The translations under genes were made by a program, and so were the position numbers. Below the pieces are notes generated by a model that worked only from the letters and a program-made list of their open reading frames with translations, was not told the origin of the DNA and did not search any database. Source: JBNLBT01 sp050303435 (GTDB taxonomy: Bacteria > Pseudomonadota > Gammaproteobacteria > Xanthomonadales > Marinicellaceae). Taken from it: a stretch of 19,553 nucleotides of DNA. Shown piece by piece: positions 1-5,898 of this stretch. Each line of letters begins with the position of its first letter. The stretch's first letter is position 1. The stretch spans positions 1-19,553 of the forward strand of contig JBNLBT010000065.1 of assembly GCA_050303435.1 (NCBI GenBank), written 5' to 3'.

Positions 1-102
1 GGCCACAACCTGTTCATGAGCTCACCTGAAGTCACCGCCGTGATTCAGGCCTTCATGCGTGGCGAGTCCAAGCTGACGACGCGCATCCAGGCGCCGCTGT
101 GA
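1..102 (+). CDS. C-terminal fragment of a probable alpha/beta-fold hydrolase (5' end outside the window)
   Basis: An open frame runs from the first base of the window to a TGA at 100-102 and gives 33 residues beginning GHNLFMSSPEVTAVIQAF. In alpha/beta hydrolases the catalytic His lies near the C-terminus in a Gly-His context, followed by one amphipathic helix ('SPE...I..F..G') that closes the fold; this fragment has exactly that arrangement (His2, helix at about residues 8-20). The substrate cannot be inferred because the nucleophile elbow, oxyanion region and acid residue lie upstream of the window. It converges with the gene ending at 137, with 34 bases between the stops and no evident terminator hairpin. 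The identification rests on a short tail only. Confidence 0.45.
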   Translation, partial: GHNLFMSSPEVTAVIQAFMRGESKLTTRIQAPL

Positions 103-136
103 ATGGCGCATGGAGTCCGCCAGCGCAGTGCGAGAT

Positions 137-523
137 TTACTCGGCTTCACCCACCGGTTCATCCGGCGAGGTGGACAGGTGTGAATTGTTGCCCGCACCG
201 TGCCAGTTTCGCAAATACACCGGCGCTTCATTGCGCAGCATGTCCACCGCTTCCAGATAACGCGCGCGCACATAGTACAAGCGAATCACGCCGGCGCTGT
301 CCTGCGTGGCCGGCGGCAAAGCCGCGGCCGTGACCGGCATAAAGATCAGTATGCCGACCTGTTTGCCGCGCGCATCGAACAGATCAATGCTGGCTTCATC
401 GCCGCTGCTGAAAACCGTGGCGCCGTAATGGGCCACCTTGTGTGTGGTGTACTGCGCCCGCGCCTGTCCGCTGTGCAACAACACAGCCAATAAACACAAA
501 ACCGTCCATACTGAAATTTTCAT
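137..523 (-). CDS. small exported protein of unknown function
   Basis: The protein has 128 residues. Residues 1-23 (MKISVWTVLCLLAVLLHSGQ, then ARA) form a clear Sec signal peptide with an A-x-A cleavage site before QYTTHK. The ATG at 523 was chosen because GGAGAG lies about 4 bases upstream; an in-frame ATG at 535 lacks a ribosome-binding site and would lengthen the n-region. The mature part, about 105 residues, is predicted soluble with alternating beta-type segments (IDLFD, VGILIFM, IRLYYV) and an acidic tail ending EPVGEAE. The stretch 'LRNEAPVYLRNW...STSPDEPVGE' resembles the C-termini of uncharacterised small periplasmic proteins of gammaproteobacteria, from memory only. No enzymatic motif or cysteine pair is visible in the mature protein. 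It lies downstream of the aldehyde dehydrogenase on the same strand with a 119-bp gap, so it may have its own promoter. I do not recognise its function. Confidence 0.7.
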   Translation of the reverse strand: MKISVWTVLCLLAVLLHSGQARAQYTTHKVAHYGATVFSSGDEASIDLFDARGKQVGILIFMPVTAAALPPATQDSAGVIRLYYVRARYLEAVDMLRNEAPVYLRNWHGAGNNSHLSTSPDEPVGEAE

Positions 524-642
524 GCGACTCTCCATATGAGTGATGTGAACGTGTATTTTTAATTGTTTAACGCTGGATTGCTGGACAATCGCACAACAAA
601 TTTCAGACAAATTCGGACGGCGCACACATGTGTGGTCTGACC

Positions 643-2001
643 TCAGCGCAGATACACGGTTTTGCGGTTGATGAATTCCAGCAGGCCGTCGCTGCACAAT
701 TCCCGCCCGTGACCGGAAATTCCGGTGCCACCAAAGGGCAGTCGCGGATCGGACTTGACCAGATCGTTGATGAACACCGCGCCGTCGGCAAAGCGGTCCA
801 ACTGCGCCAGAATGCGTTCGGGATCACCGGTGCACACACTTACGCCCAAGCCAAACCGCGTGTCGCTGGCCACGCGAATGGCGTGATCGACGTCGTCCAC
901 GCACATCACCGGCGCCACCGGTCCGAACGTTTCTTCACGCATCACCGGCATCTCCGGGCGCACAGCCACCATGACGGTGGGCTGAAAAAAGGCGCCTTCG
1001 TGGCCACCGCCAAGGATCACTTCGGCGCCGGCCTGCACTGAGTCATCGACCTGTCGTTGCAACTGCTGCGCGAATTCCGCGCGCGCCAAGGGACCCATTT
1101 CAGTGTCCTCATTCAATGGATCGCCGCAATTCAATGCCGCCACACGGGCAGTGAAGGCGGCCAGGAAATCCGCATAGATCGGCTTTTCCACCAGAAACCG
1201 TTTGGCCGCGATGCAACTTTGCCCGCTGTTCTGGAAGCGCGCAGTCACTGCGGTTTTGACCGCGTGCTCAAGATCCGCATCGGCCAGCACAATGAAGGCG
1301 TTGTTGCCGCCCAATTCCAGCACGGTCTTTTTCAAATGCCGACCGGCGCACTCGGCCACCGTGCGGCCGGCGCCTTCCGAACCGGTCAGGGTGGCCGCGG
1401 CGATGCGAGGATCGCCCAGCAACGCGGCCACCTGAGCGTGCGACATTGGCCACTGGCGGAAAACATCTTGCGGCACCCCGGCATCGAGGATCAGCGCCTC
1501 AATGTCATGCGCACAGCGCAACACATTGCCGGCGTGTTTCAAAATCCCGGCGTTGCCGGCCATCAGCGCCGGCGCGGCAAAACGGAACACCTGCCAGAAT
1601 GGAAAATTCCACGGCATCACCGCCAGCACCACACCGAGCGGTTCATGGCGCACAAAACTGCGCCGCGCGTCGGTTTCAATCAGCCGATCGGCCAGCATGT
1701 CCGCGCCGTGCGCGGCGAAGTGTTCGCACACCCAGGCGCATTTTTCGATCTCCGCGCGCGCCTCACGAATCGGTTTGCCCATTTCCAGCGTCATGTGCCG
1801 GGCCAGCGTCTCGCAGCGTATGCGCAAGCCCTCGGCCAGGCGGCGCAAACAGGCGCTGCGTTCGGACAATGCACTGTCGCGCCAGCGCCGCTGCGCGGCA
1901 CAGACCGCCTGAAGCCCTGAATCCAGCGCGTCATCGGAAACGCCGGCAAAGAATTCGATGCGCTCTTGGGTGTATGGATTGATGCTTGTAAACGTCGACA
2001 T
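643..2001 (-). CDS. NAD(P)-dependent aldehyde dehydrogenase, succinate-semialdehyde dehydrogenase (Sad/YneI) type
   Basis: The 452-residue cytosolic enzyme is predicted to oxidise an aldehyde, probably succinate semialdehyde, to the acid with NAD(P)+. Visible ALDH hallmarks are the Rossmann entry motif MPWNFPFW at 129-136, the cofactor-contacting Lys155 in LKHAGN, TGSEGAG at 206-212, the general base Glu229 in LELGGNN, the catalytic Cys263 in NSGQSCIAAKRF, and the C-terminal FGPVAPV and GRELCSDGLLEF blocks. The overall length and the sequences KHAGNV, GQSCIAAKRF and PFGGTGISGHGRE match the shorter Sad/YneI subfamily better than GabD. The start at 2001 has GGGAG about 5 bases upstream; the frame stays open for a further 47 codons upstream, but that stretch is Cys/Arg-rich, non-conserved and overlaps the divergent promoter region. 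Neighbouring genes do not reveal a pathway; no GABA transaminase is present. ALDH identity is very secure, substrate only moderately so. Confidence 0.93.
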   Translation of the reverse strand: MSTFTSINPYTQERIEFFAGVSDDALDSGLQAVCAAQRRWRDSALSERSACLRRLAEGLRIRCETLARHMTLEMGKPIREARAEIEKCAWVCEHFAAHGADMLADRLIETDARRSFVRHEPLGVVLAVMPWNFPFWQVFRFAAPALMAGNAGILKHAGNVLRCAHDIEALILDAGVPQDVFRQWPMSHAQVAALLGDPRIAAATLTGSEGAGRTVAECAGRHLKKTVLELGGNNAFIVLADADLEHAVKTAVTARFQNSGQSCIAAKRFLVEKPIYADFLAAFTARVAALNCGDPLNEDTEMGPLARAEFAQQLQRQVDDSVQAGAEVILGGGHEGAFFQPTVMVAVRPEMPVMREETFGPVAPVMCVDDVDHAIRVASDTRFGLGVSVCTGDPERILAQLDRFADGAVFINDLVKSDPRLPFGGTGISGHGRELCSDGLLEFINRKTVYLR

Positions 2002-2113
2002 GACACTCCCCAGTTGATTGACGGTGATTAATACGTTGCGCGGGCACACCCTGCAGCTCAGATTAACACGGCCACGCCTCGCCCCGCAATCTCGACACCG
2101 CTGGTGATCGGCT

Positions 2114-2142
2114 TTGCACCGCCCGGCAAGATCATATATCAT
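2114..2142 (+). promoter_or_regulatory. predicted sigma70-type promoter of the kinase gene
   Basis: A -35-like TTGCAC (2114-2119) and a -10-like TATCAT (2137-2142, five of six consensus bases) are separated by 17 bp. They precede the ATG at 2182 by about 40 bases, which would give a short untranslated leader. The location also argues against translation starting at the upstream in-frame ATG at 2104. This is prediction from sequence alone. Confidence 0.45.
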
Positions 2143-2181
2143 GAAACAAAATTTTCATTTCAACGGTTCGGGGATCAGGGG

Positions 2182-4701
2182 ATGGACAAGGACAACGAAA
2201 AAGAAATCAACGCGCTGTTTCGCCGCGTGGCCACCATGCCCACCATCGAAGCCTTCGCTTTTCTGGGACAGCTGGACGCCGATCCGGCGGTGGTGCAACA
2301 GGTCGCGGCCCTGCTCTCAGACGAGCAGACGCGCACCGTGTTTCTCGAAAACAACCCGGATTTACAAGCCATCTTCACGCCATTGGATGACCGCGAAGAC
2401 CTCAGCGGCGCGCGCATCGGCGACATTCAACTGATCAGACAACTGGGGCGCGGCGGCATGGGCGCGGTGTACCTCGGTGAAGACACCCAGCTGGAACGCA
2501 AGGTTGCGGTCAAGACCATCCGCGGCAAACACCGGCTCAGTCCGGTGATCAAGGATCGACTGCGCCGAGAAGCCCTGGTGCTGTCGAAAATCGACCACCC
2601 GGCGGTGTGCCGCATTCACAACATCATCGAAAGCGGCGATGTGCATTTCCTGGTGCTTGAGTACGTGCCTGGCGTGACCCTGAACAAATACCTCGAAGGC
2701 GATGTGGGCCGACGTCAAAAGCTGGACATCGCGCGCACCCTGCTGGATGCACTGGCCAGCGCCCACCAGCGCGGCATCGTGCACCGCGACCTCAAACCCG
2801 ATAACATCATGGTCAGCGACGCGCAGCAGGTCAAAGTGCTGGATTTCGGCATCTCCCGTTCCATGGGTCGGGAAGAACTCAGCCCGGACGCTGCGCGAAC
2901 GCACACATCCGCACACACATCCGGCACCCACAGTGTTTCGGAAACCCTGCCCGGCTCCATCATCGGCACCCTGGGCTATATGTGCCCGGAACAGGCGCGC
3001 GGGGAAGAAATCACACCGGCCTCAGACATTTATTCTCTGGGTCTGGTGCTGCAGGAAATGTTCAGCGGCGCGCGCGCACATCCAACCGATCAGCAGGCAG
3101 ATGAATTGCTGCAGCGCGCACGCGATGGCGTCAGTGAACAGGTGCTTGGTGTGTCGCGCGATCTGGCCCGTTTGATCCAGCGCATGAAATCCGCATCGCC
3201 CACCGACCGGCCGACCGCGGTGGACGCAAGGGCCATGCTGGATGCGATTGTCGCCAAACCGAAAAAACGCCTGCGCAACGCGGCGCTGGCCCTCATCGCC
3301 GTGATCGCGGTCGCGGGCTTCAGCAAATACACCGTGGACCTGAAACGCGAGCAGGCATTCGCTGAACAGGCGCGCGACGACGCCGAACAGGTGACCGCCT
3401 TTCTGGCCAGCCTGTTCAGTCAATCCGACCCGTACCTGGATGGCGGTGAACGCACCGCGCGCGACATGCTCGAAGACGGCGCGCAACGCATTGACAATGA
3501 ATTGGCCGAGCAGCCGCGCGCCCGCGCGGTGCTGAAGCTTGAGATCGGTAATGTGTATCGCCAGCTCGCGATGTATCCGCAAGCGGATGCCCAGTTGCAG
3601 CAGGCCGAACACATCCTCAGCAGGGATGGCCTGGACGATTCGAGATTGATGGCACAGCTGTTGCTCACCCGCTCCACGCTTGAAATGGAAAAAGGCGATT
3701 ATGAACAGGCCGCAGAGACTTTGAAGAAGATGCTGACCTGGGCGGACAAATCGCCGCAAGACCGGGACAAGCTGCTGTTTGACGGGTACAGCCAACTGGG
3801 CACACTGCAGTCCAAACGCGGCCAGTTTCAAGCGGCAAACACAACTTTTCAACAGGCCATGACGCTGGTAGACAACCCGGGCATCAACAGCAAAGCCAAA
3901 GTGGAATTGCACAACAGTCTGGCCCTCATGCACTGGCGCCAGGATCAATTGCCGCAGGCCGAAGCCGCGATGAAAAAAGCCATTGCACTCAGTGAAGCCA
4001 TGGATCAAGTGCGGCATTCCCGCATCATCTCGTCATTGATCAGCAATCTGTCGCTGATCCAGGTCGATGAAAAGAAATTCCCTGAAGCCATCGCCAACGC
4101 GGAAAAAGTGCTGGCCATGCGCGCGCAACACCTGTCTGAAAACCACCCGGAACTGGCCCTGGCCTACGACAACCTCGCGGTGGCCCACTACCGCGCCGGC
4201 GACAAAGACACGGCCGGCGAACTGAACAAACAGGCACTGGATATTTATGAAAAGGCGCTGGGACGCGACCACCCGGATTTCGCCATGGCGCTGGCCAACC
4301 GCGCAACGTTTCTGTTCAGAACCGGCCGACCGCTGGAAGGCGAAACCGCGCTGCGCGAAGTGATCGACATTTTCATCGCCGCGCACGGCCAGGATCACTA
4401 CAACGTGGCCTTCTACAAAGCCAACTTAGGCAAATTGTTGCGCCACCTGGAGCGCAACGATGAAGCGATCGAACAGATGCGTGAAGCGGTCGCCATCTAT
4501 CGGCGCAACGACATGCCCCTGACCGGCGATTATTTCGAGAATCGCCGTGAACTGGCCCTGATGCTGGCCAACACCGGCCAGCCCGAAGCCGGGCGCGAAG
4601 CCTTGCAATCCCTGCTCTCCGACCTCCAATCAGCGGACGACCCCAGCGAAGAAATGATTCAACAGATCAGCGAAGACCTGGAAAAGATCGACGCACCTTA
4701 A
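2182..4701 (+). CDS. membrane-anchored PknB-type Ser/Thr protein kinase with C-terminal TPR sensor region
   Basis: The protein has 839 residues. Residues 5-70 are the short N-terminal region common to this proteobacterial kinase family. The kinase domain spans about 79-356, with the glycine loop LGRGGMGAVY (88-97), Lys111 in VAVK, Glu130 in helix C, catalytic HRDLKPDN (201-208), DFG (221-223) and MCPEQARG (267-274) in the APE position, all consistent with activity. A Lys/Arg-rich stretch precedes one membrane segment at about 364-380, placing the C-terminus in the periplasm by the positive-inside rule. Residues from about 450 to 830 carry repeated TPRs, some of the kinesin-light-chain type (HPELALAYDNLA). 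The start at 2182 has GGGG/AGGGG sequences upstream. The activation segment carries an unusual Ser/Thr/His-rich insertion (about 231-259). Such kinases are often paired with an ECF sigma factor, but none is seen here. Substrates are unknown. Confidence 0.93.
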   Translation: MDKDNEKEINALFRRVATMPTIEAFAFLGQLDADPAVVQQVAALLSDEQTRTVFLENNPDLQAIFTPLDDREDLSGARIGDIQLIRQLGRGGMGAVYLGEDTQLERKVAVKTIRGKHRLSPVIKDRLRREALVLSKIDHPAVCRIHNIIESGDVHFLVLEYVPGVTLNKYLEGDVGRRQKLDIARTLLDALASAHQRGIVHRDLKPDNIMVSDAQQVKVLDFGISRSMGREELSPDAARTHTSAHTSGTHSVSETLPGSIIGTLGYMCPEQARGEEITPASDIYSLGLVLQEMFSGARAHPTDQQADELLQRARDGVSEQVLGVSRDLARLIQRMKSASPTDRPTAVDARAMLDAIVAKPKKRLRNAALALIAVIAVAGFSKYTVDLKREQAFAEQARDDAEQVTAFLASLFSQSDPYLDGGERTARDMLEDGAQRIDNELAEQPRARAVLKLEIGNVYRQLAMYPQADAQLQQAEHILSRDGLDDSRLMAQLLLTRSTLEMEKGDYEQAAETLKKMLTWADKSPQDRDKLLFDGYSQLGTLQSKRGQFQAANTTFQQAMTLVDNPGINSKAKVELHNSLALMHWRQDQLPQAEAAMKKAIALSEAMDQVRHSRIISSLISNLSLIQVDEKKFPEAIANAEKVLAMRAQHLSENHPELALAYDNLAVAHYRAGDKDTAGELNKQALDIYEKALGRDHPDFAMALANRATFLFRTGRPLEGETALREVIDIFIAAHGQDHYNVAFYKANLGKLLRHLERNDEAIEQMREAVAIYRRNDMPLTGDYFENRRELALMLANTGQPEAGREALQSLLSDLQSADDPSEEMIQQISEDLEKIDAP

Positions 4702-4779
4702 TGAACACTTTGATCACCCAGTGCCGGAATTTCATTTGATTGGCATTCAATGCAACAAAAATAAAGACACCAAATAAAG

Positions 4780-4801
4780 AAAGGCCCCGTGCAGGGCCTT
4801 T
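4780..4801. terminator. bidirectional intrinsic-type terminator between convergent genes
   Basis: An 8-bp perfect stem, AAAGGCCC (4780-4787) with GGGCCTTT (4794-4801), encloses a 6-base loop. On the minus strand it is followed by a T-rich tract (CTTTATTT), and on the plus strand the stem itself ends in T3. It lies between the stop of the kinase (4701) and the stop of the PPC/P-domain gene (4825), the expected position for a shared terminator. The plus-strand T tract is short, so efficiency in that direction is uncertain. Confidence 0.75.
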
Positions 4802-4824
4802 CATATCGCTCAAAGTGAACTGAT

Positions 4825-5634
4825 TCAATCGTCGAAGGTGATTGACCAGAAGCGGATGCGACCGGTGGAGCGGCCGGAACGGTGGTGGTCAAAGACCTCC
4901 AGGGTCCATTCACCCAAAGAATCCAGTTCACCCACATCCACACTGAAGTTCGCCTGCAGTCCCGATGCGGTGCCGCCGGTGCGATCGTGCAACAAATAAC
5001 GTGTGCCGTCCGGATGCACCAGGGTCACCTCCATGCCGTTTTGCGGGATCGAGATAATATCCACTTCGACCTGAACCACTCCGGAAGCCCCGGCGCGGGT
5101 GGACTCGACCACACTGCGTCCGATGCCGATGTCGGGCACGCTTTCCCAGGGCAGACCCGGGCCGTCTGAGAACGTCACCGGCGGCACATCCCAGGTGGCG
5201 ATCAGACCGACGTTGTCATACACCGAAAAGCCCACAAGCCTGGCATAATAGGTGCCCGCCGCCGGTTGTTCAAACGCACAGGTTTCATAGTTGCCATTCA
5301 GAAAGGGACGGCAATCCCAGTCATCCAGTGTGGGCGGCGCACCGAACTTGACGTACAGATCCACATCGCCGAATCCTCCGAAGGTGTTGAATTCGACGAA
5401 CTCGGAGCCTTCAGGCACGCTGGCCTGATAGATGGTGGGCGGTGTGCCCAGCAATCCACTCAGGCCAAAAATTGGCACGTCATTCGACAGCGTCACTTCG
5501 GTGGACAACACCGTCACAGCAGGATCAACTGAACCCTGTGGGCTGATGGAAATTTGGGTTTCTTCGGCGTGTGCTAACACAGGCAGGATCGCTGCGGTCA
5601 GCACAAGCGACCGCACAAATTTTCTTTCTCTCAT
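4825..5634 (-). CDS. exported protein with PPC and P (proprotein-convertase-type) domains, no catalytic domain
   Basis: The protein has 269 residues with a Sec signal peptide at 1-23 (cleavage after AHA). Residues about 56-147 fit a bacterial pre-peptidase C-terminal (PPC) domain: SVPEGSEFVEF, GGFGDVDLYVKFG, then PAAGTYYARLVGFS, with Cys108 and Cys119 placed to form a disulfide. Residues about 155-267 fit a P domain: VVQVEVDIISIPQNGMEVTL, HPDGTRYLLHDRTGG and LGEWTLEVFDHHRSG followed by RFWSITF. Both domains normally flank secreted peptidases, yet no peptidase domain is present. The start at 5634 is preceded by AGAGAG. A hairpin with a T7 tract sits only 20 bases upstream, and a CRP-like site about 110 bases upstream. 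Possible roles are a carbohydrate- or protein-binding accessory factor or a detached peptidase partner. The domain calls are good; the function is unknown. Confidence 0.82.
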   Translation of the reverse strand: MRERKFVRSLVLTAAILPVLAHAEETQISISPQGSVDPAVTVLSTEVTLSNDVPIFGLSGLLGTPPTIYQASVPEGSEFVEFNTFGGFGDVDLYVKFGAPPTLDDWDCRPFLNGNYETCAFEQPAAGTYYARLVGFSVYDNVGLIATWDVPPVTFSDGPGLPWESVPDIGIGRSVVESTRAGASGVVQVEVDIISIPQNGMEVTLVHPDGTRYLLHDRTGGTASGLQANFSVDVGELDSLGEWTLEVFDHHRSGRSTGRIRFWSITFDD

Positions 5635-5653
5635 TGCTTCTCTCTTTACAGTT

Positions 5654-5682
5654 AAAAAAATGACTGCGCATGCGTGCAGTCA
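5654..5682 (-). terminator. hairpin plus T7 tract in the leader of the PPC/P-domain gene: terminator or attenuator
   Basis: Arms TGACTGC (5661-5667) and GCAGTCA (5676-5682) form a perfect 7-bp stem around an 8-base loop. Read on the minus strand the hairpin is followed directly by seven T residues (5660 down to 5654), the layout of an intrinsic terminator. It ends only 20 bases before the ATG at 5634. No promoter could fit between it and the start codon, so any mRNA for that gene must pass through it. That makes an attenuator in the leader more likely than a plain terminator for the upstream gene, although the second reading is possible. Confidence 0.6.
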
Positions 5683-5742
5683 ATGACATCGTCTTCACAT
5701 TAAAACGATGCTGGCATTTCAACCGAAAGAGCGCGGGGTTTT

Positions 5743-5758
5743 CGTGACCCTGATCACA
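5743..5758 (-). promoter_or_regulatory. CRP/Clp-like operator
   Basis: Read on the minus strand the sequence is TGTGATCAGGGTCACG, flanked by A/T-rich bases on both sides. It matches the CRP-family consensus TGTGA-N6-TCACA at nine of ten half-site positions. It lies 109 bases upstream of the PPC/P-domain start codon, in a gap that carries no gene. A -10-like TTTAAT at 5704-5699 (minus strand) would place the site near -58, compatible with class I activation. The regulator and the binding are inferred. Confidence 0.4.
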
Positions 5759-5835
5759 TTTTTAGTTATTTTTAGACGTCTGGATGTCCATTTAACTTGT
5801 TTTTAACAGACCCAATAAGACGTGCTGGATGCGCC

Positions 5836-5858
5836 GCCGTGAGGATAAAAATCACGGC
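5836..5858. other. inverted repeat downstream of the propeller-like gene
   Basis: GCCGTGA (5836-5842) and TCACGGC (5852-5858) form a perfect 7-bp stem with a 9-base A-rich loop. It lies about 40 bases beyond the stop codon at 5899 on the minus strand. It is not followed by a T tract, so it may be a weak or factor-dependent terminator or a 3'-end stabilising hairpin. Confidence 0.35.
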
Positions 5859-5898
5859 CCTGTAGAGCTTTCATACTCAACACATTCAAGCCCCTTGG

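Noticed and set aside
623..634. Perfect 12-bp palindrome CACACATGTGTG between the aldehyde dehydrogenase and the small exported-protein gene
   Set aside because: It is a low-complexity CA/TG sequence with no loop and no T tract, and I know no regulator to assign; it may be chance.
1057..1920. A 287-codon plus-strand open frame opposite the aldehyde dehydrogenase
   Set aside because: The opposite strand carries complete ALDH motifs; this frame has none.
2002..2142. N-terminal extension of the aldehyde dehydrogenase to an upstream ATG
   Set aside because: The extra 47 residues are Cys/Arg-rich and unlike the family, and the ATG at 2001 has a good ribosome-binding site and a family-like N-terminus.
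3022..4017. A 331-codon minus-strand open frame opposite the kinase
   Set aside because: It is antisense to the TM and TPR part of a convincing kinase; translation has no recognisable domain.
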